Shown here piece after piece: positions 25,476-37,781 of a stretch of DNA of 64,000 bases. This stretch comes from Chlorops oryzae (lineage: Eukaryota; Arthropoda; Insecta; Diptera; Chloropidae). The translations under genes and the position numbers were made by a program. The stretch is taken from the NCBI GenBank assembly GCA_020466095.1, contig CM035806.1, positions 7,753,751 through 7,817,750 of the forward strand. Reading direction: 5' to 3'. Under the pieces are notes generated by a model that was not told where the DNA came from, ran no database searches, and worked only from the letters and a program-made list of their open reading frames with translations. Numbering within the stretch: position 1 is the first letter of the stretch; the number at the start of each line of letters is the position of its first letter.

Positions 25476-26925
25476 AAGAACTATCTAGAATGGAATTTAA
25501 AGTTTACATATGGCCACTCTAAAATGCCTCAAACTTACTGAATTGTTGTAGGTACCTGTTGTCTTGACGTCCACTGATGAGTTTCGTGAGCTTCGCAGTC
25601 ATTAAAAAAAAAAAAAAAAAAAAAAAAAACAGCGATTGAGGGGGAGAAAACGAGCGGGCAAAAGAGCGTGTCATTGTGAGCCAATTTATTTATGTTTTGC
25701 GAACGATATTTCTTCTAATTATTTATGTATGTATGTCTTCTCGGTCACTTTCTTTCTTTCTAATGTAAGTATGTATGTATATCCATATGTATGGAACGAG
25801 CATTGTACGAACATTCATAAATGAATTGCATCGAAATGAGCTGAAGCCGAGTATGAAGGAAAAACAAAAACGTTTTAAATGCAATTTCACAACAATCAAA
25901 TGAAGAAAAACCGCACAAGCCACGACAAAAACAAATGTGCAAAACAAAAGCATAAGGAGAAAAAAGAAATAAGAAACCGAGAAGGAAAAAAACAGACAGT
26001 GAGAAAAAAAAAAACAGAGACTGTTTCAAAAGAAATGGCAAAAGTGCACAAACGAAACCACAAGTGATCAGATCCGAAGAGCAATAAATGCTCCCAAAAC
26101 AGATGCATCGCCACCACAATCAACGCCACCCACCGCCGCCCACCATCGCCGTCACACGTAGTGAATGGCTGGCTGGCTGGCTGGCTTGCTAGCTTCGGCA
26201 GAATGATGAAGCCTTGATGGCATTTTCCGAGAAAGTAATGAAAGAACCGATTTTGGTCTGTTTCGGGAATTATTACTTCGTCACGTATTCATAGCTTTCC
26301 AAGTCTGCTGACCACCAAAAACAAAAACAAAAATAAAAACGAACAAAAAGAGTGCGGCAAAAGAGAAAGAACACACAAAATACGAAAAAGACAATAGCAG
26401 AGAGAAGAAATTGCAGCGACTTGAATGACGTGTGACGTGGAAAATTGCATGTCAAATGAACGTGCTGCAATTTCTTTTAACCCTTTAAGAAAAACCCAAA
26501 AAAGCTTACAAAAAATTAAGTGAAAATGTGACGCTTTCTGAAAAAAAAAGAAACGAAAAAGGAAAATGGAAATGAAAGAGAAACGAGGTTAAATAAGAGG
26601 CCGAAATTGACAAAACTTTTTGCGCCCATCGAGTGCAAAAAAACGGAAAGGAGAACGAAAATAAATGTCAGAAAGCATCGGAATAATAAATTGTTCTTTT
26701 TTTTTTGGGGTGCTTAAAGTGACCATGTGTTCAAAAATTCAAATGTAATTTAACAGATTTAATTTTTTGTTTTTTTTTATTTGTTTAGAAAGATCGTACC
26801 CACTCTCCCAGCAATTAACAAGCAATTCAATGAAATCAATTAAATCTCTCAAACAATCTTTCTGGCTCAAAATCAGAAAACCTCTTAGAAATCTTTGCCC
26901 ATCTTGATGTCGTCAAATATCTGGA

Positions 26926-27672
26926 TGGAGAGAGAGGGAGAGCACAGAGAGAGAGAGAGAGAGAGAAGAAGAGATAAGAGAGAAGAAGAGAGAAGAAGAA
27001 GAGAGAAGAGAGAAGAGAGAAGAGAGAAGAAGAGAGAAGAAGAGAGAAGAAGAGAGAAGAAGAGAGAAGAGAGAAGAGAAGAAGAGAGAAGAAGAGAGAA
27101 AGAAGAGAGAAGAAGAGAGAAGAAGAGAGAAGAAGAGAGAAGAAGAGAGAAGAAGAGAGAAGAAGAGAGAAGAAGAGAGAAGAAGAGAGAAGAAGAGAGA
27201 AGAAGAGAGAAAGAAGAGAGAAGAAGAGAGAAGAAGAGAGAGAAGAGAAAGAGAAGAAGAAGAGAGAAGAAGAGAGAAGAAGAGAGAAGAAGAGAGAAGA
27301 AGAGAGAAGAAGAGAAGAGAGAGAAGAAGAGAAGAGAGAGAGAAGAAGAGAGAGAAGAGAGAGAAGAGAAGGAAGAGAGAGATAAGAAGAGAGAAGAAGA
27401 GATAAGAAGAGAGAGAAGAAGGAGAAAGAAGGAGAGAGAAGGAGAAAGAAGGAGAGAGAAGGAGAAAGAAGGAGAGAGAAGGAGAGAGGAGAGAGGAGAG
27501 AGAGAGATAGAGATAAGGAGAGAGAGAAGGAGAGAGAGAGATAGAGAGGGAGAAGGAGACGCACAGAGAGAGAAGTAAAGGAAGAACGGCAGGGAAAGCG
27601 AAAGAGACAGAGCGAGAAAAAAAGTAAAAGAGAGATCGAGGGAAGGAAAGGGAGAGCAAGAGAGAGCACAGT
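26926..27672. repeat. GAAGAGA purine array, about 0.75 kb
   Basis: Repeats of AGAGAGAAGA (10 bp) with drift into AAGGAGAG and ATAGAGA. Frames of 227-282 codons on both strands come only from the repeat. Confidence 0.95.
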
Positions 27673-28963
27673 TACCAGTTTTGTAAGGGAACTTTTCTCC
27701 TGAATGTCTCAAAACAAGGCCAAAACTTCCCAAAATGCAATTTGGAAATCTTCCAAAAACCTAAGCTTTGTCCAATAAGGTCCCATAAAAATTTCCATGA
27801 CCATTTTTCTGCCCTTAGACTTCACTAAAGATCAGAAAAGGCTTTTTATTTAGGGCAGATTCCCTTAAACTGGCAACAGTGAGAGAGAGCAGAGAAAGAG
27901 AAAGCGAGTAAGAGCGAGTGACAAGGAGTGAGAGCAAGTTAGAGCGCAAAAGAGAGAGCGATAGAGACATGTCAATAGGCAGACCGACACAGAGAGGAAA
28001 ATTAGGAGAAAAGTCAAACGAACGAAAAGCTGATGAGTTCTCCTCTCACTGTTTCAAGACATCAACCGAAATCTACTAAATTTTCTTCTTCGACTGTAGA
28101 TGACGTCACAACCGGAAATCAGCTGTTTTTTGTTTAGTTTTTACTACAAATTGAACTTTATATTAAAAGCTCAACGCATTTAAGATAATTATGTATGTAC
28201 AATGTACATATATATTTGCATATTGCCTCGAAGGCGCTGGAATCGAATGAGCGACCTCACTTGCAATAGTTTCTAAACAAAAAACAAAAACAAAAAAAAA
28301 AAAAAAAAATAAGAGAACATTTCAAAGGCTAAAGATTTTACTGAAAAACAAGGAAAAACAAATAAGCTGCTGACTGATTGTGGGGGACCTGAGTAGCGGA
28401 CTAACTAGAAATCATGAAGAGGCAACCATAAATTACGATGTAGATACAAAAATTGTATGAGGCGCTCATATTCAAGTGAACCTTGAATATAGACTCTCGA
28501 GTACGCTCACGTATTGACGTTCATTCGTACACGATACAATATGTATGCATATGTTCATATGTACATATGCACAAGTAAGTAAGAAAACACGCTTGGAGAG
28601 ACCAAGCAAAATAGCTATTGACGCTGGCGAGATTTACTACGATTACGCCCGAGCGGATGGAATCGAAGACAGATAAATGGATGGATAGACGGATGGGACA
28701 GCCAATCAATGCACTGAAATGAGAACTGCTTCCACAATTTGCCATTTATGAACAATAAAACAATATAACATGAAATATATCTACATTTTCGATATTCGAT
28801 ATTCGACTTTATAAAACTTTAGAAGCTTCGATTTGAGCTTTCGAAACAACCCGAAGCTTTAAAGTTCGAAATTTTCGCAATTGGCAAGGTAATAGCAAAA
28901 ACAGTTCAGTCAGCTGAATTTTCTAGTCATTCTTTTTCTACAGACAAGACAGTCAGACAGACA

Positions 28964-29135
28964 GACTCTGTGCCGAGGGTATATTTTTGGTTGTGCGGGC
29001 GTGTGTAGCACATGAACAGAAGTCGTCATATAAGGCTCCTTTATTGCATTGGAAAAATGGCCTGTTGTAAACCTTTTGCAAATTTTCGAGTATTGTGTTG
29101 TCAGGAGGTTCGCTTGACTATAGCACCCTAACTTA
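28964..29135. repeat. dispersed CGAGGGTATATT repeat, truncated copy
   Basis: ACTCTGTGCCGAGGGTATAT and GTTCGCTTGACTATAGCACC match the two ends of 12650-13474; the middle is largely missing. Confidence 0.65.
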
Positions 29136-29258
29136 TTTTTTGTTTTTTTTTGATAACGTGATTGTTTCTTTTCTTATTCTTCTTCTACTTCTTTTTCTTC
29201 TTTACTTCGTCTTCGACTTTTTTGTCCTAACGATAGAAAGCTCAAAAAACGGCTCAAG

Positions 29259-29545
29259 ACAGAACTTGTCTCTGTCTCTCTCTATCTCTATCTCCGTCCG
29301 TGTCTGTTAATTTCTATCGCTCTCTGTCTCTTTCTGTCTTCTTCTGTCTCTTTCTGTCTCTATCTGTCTCTTTCTGTCTCTATCTGTCTCTTTCTGTCTC
29401 TATCTGTCTCTCTCTATCTCTCTCTCTCTCTCCCTCTCTCTCTCTCCCTCTCTCTCTCCCCCTCTCCTCTCTCTCTCTCTCCTCTCTCCTCTCTCTCTCT
29501 CCTCTCTCTCTCTCCCTCTCTCCCTCTCCCTCTCCCTCCTCTCTT

Positions 29546-29598
<53 letters not shown>

Positions 29599-29996
29599 GT
29601 GTCGTCCCCCTCTATGTCTTTCTATGTCTCTCTATCTGTCTCTCTCTATATCTATGTCTCTCTATGTCTCTCTATGTCTCTATATATGTCTCTCTATGTC
29701 TCTCTCTCTCTATCTCTCTCTCTCTCTCTATGTCTCCATTCTTCCCTATGTTCTCTCTCTCTCTCTCTCTATGTCTTTCTCTATGTCTCTATCTCTCTCT
29801 GTCTTCCTCTATCTCTCTTTATCTCTCCTTCTCCTCTTCTCTCCTCTATCTCTCTATTTCTCTCTATCTCTCTCTATGTCTCTCTATCTCTCTCTATCTC
29901 TCTCTATCACTCTCTATCTCTCTCTATCTCTATCTCTCTTTATCTCTCTCTATCTCTCTCTATATCTCTCTATCTCTCTCTATCTTTCTCTATCTT

Positions 29997-30048
<52 letters not shown>

Positions 30049-30100
30049 ACTCTCTCTATCATCTCTTTACCTCACGTTTCTCACTGTTCTCTCTCTTCTA
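29259..30100. repeat. CT array with TATGTC and TATCTC variants
   Basis: Pyrimidine array in zones: TCTCTTTCTG, then CTCTCC, then TATGTCTCTC, then TATCTCTCTC. Several long frames here are artefacts. Confidence 0.95.
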
Positions 30101-30156
30101 TCCCTCAAACTGGAAACTGTTTAAGCCATAGAATTTTACTCATTGAAATGTCAATA

Positions 30157-30260
30157 CAGTGTACTCCCACTTTGCAGGCTCTCCTCTTAACCGGACATAA
30201 GCGGACATATTTCGCGGTCCCGTAGGTCTCCGCTTAAAGAGAGAGAGAGAGAGTACACTG
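30157..30260. mobile_element. pogo/Tigger-like MITE, family D
   Basis: CAGTGTACTC at the left and GAGAGTACACTG at the right, 104 bp, with TA on both sides (30155-30156, 30261-30262). Internal GGACATAAGCGGACATA repeats match 46979-47119 and 62172. Confidence 0.85.
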
Positions 30261-31424
30261 TATAGCGCACTTTCATATTCGTTAAATGCCGCTTTAAACT
30301 CTTCTTTTTATCTATCTTCCTCTTCTTTCGTATGCTCGCTTCTAAATTTCTATATGCAATATCCATTTTGAAGCACTGGCAACACAATACATATTATCAA
30401 AATAAGAAGCATAACAAAAACATGAAAAATAACAGCAACAACAAAAATAACAACAAAAACGGAGCGAAATTAGAGAGCAAGAAAAACAATAACAAAACAA
30501 AAATAAAACATATAAGAAGAAAACCAAAAAAAAAAGAACGAACAAATGCAGAAAGTAATGAGGTCAGCGCATTTGCCGCCATCCGAATGAGCAACGACGA
30601 CGATTTTGTTGCCATCGCGCGCTCGTGAGCTGCGCGACTGTAGCGCATTTAAAAAAAAAAAAAAATTAAAATTAAAATTGTTTTTTTTTTTTTTTTTAGA
30701 TTAAAGCATGGCGTAGTCGAGTCACCACACGAAGTATCTATAAATCCATCTATTCGACGGACTGTGTTGTTGTTGTGTATCTTTTTTGTTGTTTGTTTTT
30801 CATCTTTTTGTTTTGAGCATTTTAAAGAGTTGCTGCAAGATACAAAATTGCGCTTTTTCGAAAAAGGAAAAATTATTATCTTTCAATTTTATTTTTGTGT
30901 TTTTTTTTTTTTTTTATTATTTTACTTTACTTTTTAATTTATTTTTTTAATTTTAGTTTTGTTTAATTTTTGAAGAGATTTTTTTTTTTTTTCGAAGCTG
31001 CTCTTTTCTGGTTTATGTGCGTCTGTCTTTTCGAAATCTCGGATTCATGAAATGAGCGAATGGAGTAAGAAGTGAGTAACCGGGTGAGAATAAATAACTC
31101 GCCACATTCGATCCGATTTTGATGAATGCAGTTTGCGCGACGTCGGCGAGGGTTAGGGCGAGGGCTAAAGTGGGCGCATGTGGTGTATTCCAGCGAGAGC
31201 GAACTTCATGTGTTCAAATGATCCAGCATTGTTCGCTGTTGTGAAATCGCATTCAATTGCATTTCGATTTGAATTTTCGCTTTAAATTTCATCAATGCAA
31301 CTCTTTCGAGTCCATAGAAAAGTGTAAGATTGTCGAAGCGAAATTATCCAAGGTGCCTGCCTACCGGTCCTATATTTATTAAACAAGAAATTCATTCTCT
31401 GACATCATCTCTGCTCCGAATATT

Positions 31425-31595
31425 AGGGGTATTCACAAAGGCGTCGGAAAATGGGAAAGTTGGAAAATCGGAAAATTTTAACTGCTTAAAAAGTTGTGAA
31501 AGATACAAAAAAAGTTTAAAAAAAATTTTTTTAATCGCAATTTTCTGATTTTCCTACTTTCCAACGATTTTAACACGCCTTTGTGAATACCCCTA
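31425..31595. mobile_element. short MITE with AGGGGTATTCACAAAGGCGT ends
   Basis: AGGGGTATTCACAAAGGCGT and its near-perfect complement bound 171 bp. Flanks ATT / ATT suggest a 3-bp duplication as in PIF/Harbinger elements, though the border could also be drawn one base further in. Confidence 0.65.
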
Positions 31596-31752
31596 TTGAT
31601 GTATTTAATTGAAGGAAAAAATAATTTTTTTTTTTATCCTTAGAGGGCAAAGAATAGTTCATCATCAATAAATTGACTGAGCGGGGACTGGCGATGAATT
31701 CATTGAATAATTTTCAATGTTGTCTTTTTATAACGAATATACGATTATAAAG

Positions 31753-32265
31753 TCGGTTTCGGATAGTGTGAAACCTCGGATAGAATATATTATTGCATTC
31801 TTTTGCAGAAGGGCTTCTGATGGGGTCGTGGGTAAACGACTTCAGATTCGTGTTAAGCACACCAAAAAACTTAGAATAGGGTACGTCACCTTTTTGTAAA
31901 ACGACTATTTTTTGCGTGTCCGTGTTAATCAATAGAAAAACGAATTGATTTTTCCCCCCAAAAAACGGATCTTTTTAACAAAAAAAAAAAAAAAAAAATT
32001 TTTTTTGCCTTACATGTACATCTTTGAACAAAATAAAGCAAATTAAACATAAAATTTTTTTTTGCCTCGATAGTATGAACAGTCTCGGTAACGTGACTTT
32101 TTAACAAAAAAAAAAATTTTTTTTTTGCCTTACATGTACATCTTTGAACAAAATAAAGCAAATTAAACATAAAATTTTTTTTTGCCTCGATAGTATGAAC
32201 AGTCTCGGTAACGTGAACAGGCCTTGAAAATATTTTTTCAGTCTATCTAGAGTCCACTTTGTATG
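31753..32265. mobile_element. pogo family B relic with a recent tandem duplication
   Basis: TTTCGGATAGTGTGAAACC at the left and CAGTCTATCTAGAGTCCACT at the right are decayed family B ends. Inside, 31971-32096 is repeated at 32097-32216, identical outside the poly-A/poly-T lengths. Confidence 0.7.
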
Positions 32266-32874
32266 CTTTTTGTAGAGTAAAATCTCAATAGGGCGAGAAA
32301 TGAGTTTTTATTCTGAAATAGCTTAACCCATTCACTCCCATTTTATATTTTCAGAAAAAAAAAAAATTTCGCAATTTTTTTTTATACGTCCATTTTTGAA
32401 ATTCTTAAGGGTTGATAGAGTTATAAAACTAAACGAAGAATGATTTCCTGATTAAACCATTTTCAGCTTTTCGAAGCTTTTTTATAAGTATATATAGTAC
32501 TTATAAGTACTAGAACTCTAGGGTTTGGACTTAAGGTCGCTTTGGAGCTTTTGAAAACGCTTAGGGTTTACAAAAAAACGCCAAGTTTTATTATAAAAAA
32601 AAAAAAAAAAAAAAAAATAGAAACCAAAGATTGAAGGGTAAAAAAGGATTTTAAAATGTCTTTGATTGATCGAAAAGTTTCCGGAATTTCTTCACTTTGA
32701 ATAAAACTTCTTTCAGCGTTTCAATCAATCGCCTTTCGAGATAAAAATTTCGATGAACAAAATAAAACACTTCAAAACATTTCTAATTCTAAGAAGTAAT
32801 GGGTTAATAGTAAGTAGTTCAAAAAAAAAAAAAAAAAAATCAAATAGGCAACAACAATTAATGGCACTACTCAC

Positions 32875-33947
32875 CACATGAACGCTGCTCTGCAGATTGC
32901 CGGCTAGCATAGCTGCCGCTGCCGATGCTGCCGCAGCAGCCGCAGCCGAATTGTCATTCGGTTTCTTGTCGGTCTTTTTGGCGGCCCGTTTGTTCTTGCT
33001 CTCGAGAAAACGCTTCTGGAGTGCGGTGGTCTCATGGTTCTGCTGCTCGCAGACCGTATTAAACGTTTGCTCGTACCGCGGCACGCAGTCCGTTTGCCGC
33101 TGCCGATAGCTCTCCATGCGTCGACGCAGACGATCGAACATTTGTTGTCGCTTCGGTGGCACAGTGTCGGTTGCGTTGTTGTTGTTGTTGTTATTATTGT
33201 TGTTGTTGTTGTTGTTATGTTATTGTTGTTATTGCTGTTGTTATTGCTGTTGTTATTGTTGCTGTTGTTGTTGTTGTTGCTGTTGCTGCTGCCAACACTT
33301 TGTTGTTGTGTCGACTGTTGCTGCCCGTTATTGTTGCCGGTGTTTTGCGTGACTGCTGCTCCAGTGCTGCCAATTCCACTGCCGCCAGTAACAAGACCGC
33401 TTCCAAGTCCGCTTGCTGTCGCTGTTGCTGTCGTTCCTGTTGTTGTTGCTGTTGTTGGTCCTTGTTTAGGTATATGTCCGGCTGCTGTTGGGTTAAAAGG
33501 GGAATGTTGTTGTTGCCTTGCTTGCTGCTGTTGACGCTGCGCTGCAGCCGCCGCCGCCGCCGCTGCCGCCTGTTGTTGATGTTGGTGTTGCTGTTGCTGC
33601 TGCTGCTGCTGCTGATGTTGTTGATGTATGTGTATTTGTTGTTGCTGTTGAACATTATGCAATTGCTGTTGCTGTGTCGCTTGTATTTGTTGATGTTGTT
33701 GCAAATGCAGGCCCAAACTTTGCTGTTGATGTAACTGTTGCTGCTGTTGCTGCTGATGGTGGAGACGTTGCGTTTGATGATGTTGTTGCAAATGTTGCTG
33801 CTGCTGTAATTGTAAATTGATTTGTTGATGACGTTGATTCTGTTGCTGTTGTGATTGTTGCTGCTGTTGTTGTTGTTGTTGTTGTTGGGCGGCTGCTTGG
33901 CTGGCGCTTTGGAACACCGGCGGAGGAGGTAGACTCCCCGTATCCAT
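32875..33947 (-). CDS. mam: mastermind, first coding exon (one-base frameshift inside)
   Basis: Mastermind is a nuclear co-activator that binds the Notch intracellular domain on CSL/Su(H). The ATG at 33947-33945 opens [20 protein letters not shown], which resembles the start of fly Mastermind. Reading further upstream would need a TTG start. Poly-Q tracts cover about residues 21-125 with poly-A at about 127-136; a T/G/S-rich stretch and an N-run follow. From 33162 to the exon end (about residues 263-358) comes the MAML N-terminal helix: [20 protein letters not shown], then [20 protein letters not shown], then a basic [12 protein letters not shown] tail. The exon ends NLQSSVHV with donor GTG|GTGAGT at 32875/32874. 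The N-terminal part and the helix lie in different frames because one base is missing in the AAC/AAT run near 33217-33218; restoring one base gives 358 codons and a phase-0 end. The remaining exons are not in the window. Identity is secure; whether the frameshift is real is not. Confidence 0.9.
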
Positions 33948-34249
33948 AAATAAAATTTTATTCAACTTTTTGGCTGTTGTTGGGTCCGTTGCTGCACTGA
34001 ATAATGATGATGATTTTTGCCCCTTCTTTCTATCTTTCTTTCTTTCTTTCTCTCTTTAATAATGTCTTCGTTTTTTGTTTTCTTTTATTCTGTCCCTTTA
34101 AATGACAAATTCTCCAATTTAAAAGCCTCAAGGCCGGGGAAAAGGGTTTCTTTCTTTTTAAATTTCCTCTGTCAAGCACCCATGAAGGATTTTGTTAAAC
34201 GATTCATCAAGTCGTGGAAGGATAGCAATTTTCAAACAATTTCCCCTGG
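33948..34249 (-). promoter_or_regulatory. mam: mam 5' flank / 5' UTR, start site not resolved
   Basis: Bases just upstream of the mam ATG read, on the minus strand, ATTATTCAGTGCAGC around 33990-34003. This could be an arthropod initiator (TCAGT) or a 3' splice site (TTCAG) joining an upstream non-coding exon. No TATA box or downstream element stands out, so the sequence does not decide between them. The rest is T-rich with short TTTC runs on the plus strand. Confidence 0.35.
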
Positions 34250-35760
34250 ATATGTGATAAAATGTACGCCATTTTTGTTTGTTTGAAATCTGGAAAATAT
34301 AAAATTTCATTGAATTATCGATTTAAATACATACTCATAATTTAACGGCCGAATTTTATTCACCAAACTCTAGTGAATATTTAAAAAAAAAATAAAAATT
34401 AAATTAAAAAAAAAAAAAATTAAATTAAAAAATTACAAAATAAAAAATAAAAAAATTTATTTTAAATAAAAGAAAATTTTCATCAATGAAATTCTCACAA
34501 CACCGTGGGCATGCGCGTGGGCAATGCAGTTCGTTGCTTCAATTCGGCTTCGGATTCATCTTTGATGTATACTTCAACCATTTGAACTAGTAGGCTCTCA
34601 GAAGCGTTAGTAGGAGAATTTCAGAAAACTTCGAAAATGCATACATGCATACATATTCACATAAAATGCAGCAAAATATAGTTTCTGAACAGCAACATTC
34701 AAATCAATGCACTACTGTCCCTGGGATCCTGGTAATTTCTTAAACGTTTTAACATTGCTTTTGCAAATATAAATCAAGCAGAGGAGGACATCGTTGAAAT
34801 TAAACTAAACTGGAAGAGTAACGGAAGACCAAAATAAAAAAAAACATTATGATGGAGTGCCATAGCAGAAGTTTCTCTTTCTCATCCACCCAAATTGTAA
34901 AAGCTTTTTACGTACAAATGTACAAGCGAATTGTTTTCACATCGCACAAGCAAATAGGTATTCAATTGCTACTGCTGAGGTAATTTAACCATTTTTAGAA
35001 GGACTTTCTGTTCTAGACACGAAATTGAAGGTATTTACATGTTTATTTTCCCGGTATTAAGCCAAAAATGACGCCTTTTTGTTTGTTTGAAATCGGAGAA
35101 TTATAAAATTTCTTAATTAATAATTTAAAAATTACTCTAATTTTAGCAATTTTATTACAAATTAAAAATGTGTGAATGGACCCTTTGAAAAAATAACTCC
35201 GTGTGTGAAAGATTATTGCAGTATCTGGAATCAAAAAAAAAAATAAAAAATATTAAATAAAAAATAATAGAATTCGGCTATGGAGGAACAGATTAAATGA
35301 AATTCTTATTACGTGGCAAATGGGGGCAATTTTCGTTGCTTCCATCAAAACTTCGTTTCTTTGATGTATACTTCAACCATTTGAACTAGTAGGCTTCATG
35401 AACGTTAGTAGGATTTCGAAATACTTCGGCCATGCATACATGATACTATATTAATAAAATAGCAAAAATTTCTGAACAAATCAGGTTCTATTCAATGCTA
35501 CTGTCCCTGGACCCTGGTAATTTAAACGTTTTACATTGCTTTTGCAAATAAAGTTGCTTTGAGGACAATGCGTTGAAATCTTAACAACCTTTAAGAAACG
35601 GAAGACAATAGCAAAAACAAACATTGTGAATGCATCACGAACGCCAGATATTCTTTCATCCATCTTCGAAATTTTTAACGTACAAATGTACAAGTCAATT
35701 TTCAAAATCTAGACCAAGAAGGTACTATAGATCTACTGCTGATGGTAATTACTTTTTAAA
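34250..35760. repeat. tandem near-duplicate with many small indels
   Basis: Segment A (about 34250-34990) recurs as B (about 35060-35760). Shared anchors are TTTTTGTTTGTTTGAAATC, TTTGATGTATACTTCAACC, ACTGTCCCTGG, AACGTTTT and ACGTACAAATGTACAAG. The offset drifts from about 800 to about 770 because of frequent 1-5-base gaps. No coding sequence is seen. Confidence 0.8.
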
Positions 35761-36160
35761 CGGGATTTTTTTGATTTTATATTTTTTAAAATCGTAAATT
35801 TGATGATTTTATAGCTGTCGAGTAAAACTTGATCGAGAAAGCTTGGAATAATATTAAAAAGTTACAATGTATTAATTAAAATTCAGCTGATATCCGCCAA
35901 GCGACTTGTTCTGCTCTTGAGACTTCCACTTTTTCCGAAACATCTTTTTCGACACGGTGAACATCCTACAGCAGGCTAAACTATCAAACCGAGATTACTT
36001 TGCAACTTTTATATATTCTTCTACTTATTTATCGCTCTCGCAGGTACCAGAATTGTTTTCATTCGAAATTGTTTTTTGGCATTCTTTTTTACGATTTTTC
36101 ACAAAAAGAGACGATTTTCGACAGTCCTACAATTTGTCTAATTTTTTTTTTTTTTTTATA

Positions 36161-36345
36161 CAGTCGAACTTCCGTATAATGAAGGCTCACGGGACCAGAA
36201 AATCACTTCATTATTAAGAAATTTCATTTTACAGAAATTATTAACACGTACACTGAAAGTGTAACGAAAATGCTGTGCGTTTAAAATTATTTCATAGTAG
36301 GGAGAACTTCATTGTATAGACGTTCACTATACGGAAGTTCGACTG
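36161..36345. mobile_element. pogo/Tigger-like MITE, family C, copy 1
   Basis: CAGTCGAACTTCCGTATAAT and its complement ATACGGAAGTTCGACTG bound 185 bp with TA on both sides (36159-36160, 36346-36347). GGGACCAGAAAATCACTTCA inside is shared with the other copies. Confidence 0.9.
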
Positions 36346-37088
36346 TAAAACGTAATTATTCTGGTACGGTTGATAACCGACAGACGTACTTAACAATAAT
36401 CCATTCGACTTTTTTATTTAAGACAATCTGAACAGGCGCTACCGTTCTGCCCAACGACCTACTTTTTTATAGTGTATGGGGTCGTCCAAATACTTCGGAT
36501 TGCTAGGCGCTCACTCTATGGGGCTGTCCATTAATAACTTAAGGGAGATTTGGACCATTTTTGACCACCCCAACTTAAGTATAAATTGGAGTCCTAGCAT
36601 ACAATTTTTTGAACCCCTTACCCCCTTTTTGTGCGTGCGGCCCCCCTACTTTGACAATGTAAAAATAAATAAATTTTATGCCGCTTAAGTTCCAAATTAA
36701 CAGATATAAAAATATTAAAATAAAATTTAAAAAAAATGATGATGAACCTGTAAGCTAGGTTCGAAACCGGTCGTATCGGCTTTCCACACTTCTCGGCAAT
36801 TTATGAAAAATAAATTTTTTCAATTGCCAAAAATTACATTTTTCACTATAAGCGAAAAATGAGAGACCAAAAAGCCCAAATAATAATTCAAAAAATTTTA
36901 AAAAATAAAATATATCGAATACACAAAATGATTGAATTTTACTGTCTTATGAAAAAAAAAAAAAAATCCAGAATGGGGATAAAATATATGGGTTTATATA
37001 AAAATAACCCCCTAACTAAAATGGTGAATTTGTCTGTAAGGCGGTATGGAGTGCGAAACAATCGTTCGAATGATAACTCATCGACACT
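36346..37088. other. no recognisable feature
   Basis: AT-rich; short frames at 36476 and 36859 have no motif or codon bias. GACCATTTTTGACCACCCC resembles transposon-derived unique sequence but no partner was found. Confidence 0.4.
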
Positions 37089-37781
37089 CAGGGGTGTCGC
37101 AGAATCCGATTGCTGTCGGAATCGGAATAAAAAACGATCGAAATTTAATACAGAATTTACAAAGATTGTTGTTTTCGTCTTATTTCAAAAAAGGATTTTT
37201 CATATTATATTTGCTATGCTGAATACAAGTGATTAAACAAAAAATTTATGAGTGTGTTTTAAAAACCTATTTTTCCTGAAGTGAAATCAAAAAAAAAATT
37301 ATAAGATATGTACCACAAATTTGAAGTAAATTAATCGAGGATTTTGAAAAAAATTAGATAAGTATGTGTTAATAGGACCTTTTTCATACCAAAATGGCTC
37401 CCAAAGTAAAAAAATAGAATTTTTTTCAGAATTTTTGACTTTGACCGCTTATTTAACCATCAATGGCTTAAATTCTTACCATGAATTTAATTTTGCCTAA
37501 AAGCCCATAGAATTGGCTTTCAAACCGCTTAACAGTTTTTTTTCTACGATGAACCGTTATCGTGGGAGAATTTTTTTTCTCGACTTACTGCCTAAAAATT
37601 TTAAGGCCCTATAACTCCTCAAGGGTGCATTTGCGACCCGCCCCCCACGATTTTTGATTCGTCTTGACCCCCTCTATCACCACCCTTCGGATGTACACCG
37701 TTATGGGAAACACCCTGTATATGAAAATTCAGTCGACTAAAATTCCGATTCCGACAGCTATCGGATTCTGTGACACCCCTG
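37089..37781. mobile_element. hAT-like element with 39-bp inverted ends
   Basis: CAGGGGTGTCGCAGAATCCG continues as inverted repeat with the right end GGATTCTGTGACACCCCTG for about 39 bp. It is 693 bp with no clear 8-bp duplication. The interior (GGACCTTTTTCATACCAAAA, CCTATAACTCCTCA, ACACCCTGTATA) is shared with 57300-57720. Confidence 0.75.

Noticed and set aside
26836..27733. Overlapping frames of 227-282 codons on both strands
   Set aside because: Purine array artefacts, low complexity in every frame.
33215..33655. 146-codon minus-strand frame starting [12 protein letters not shown]
   Set aside because: Alternative-frame shadow of the mam poly-Q region.
33034..33820. Plus-strand frames of 100-192 codons rich in L, C or V
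   Set aside because: Antisense shadows of the CAG/CAA and AAC repeats in the mam exon.
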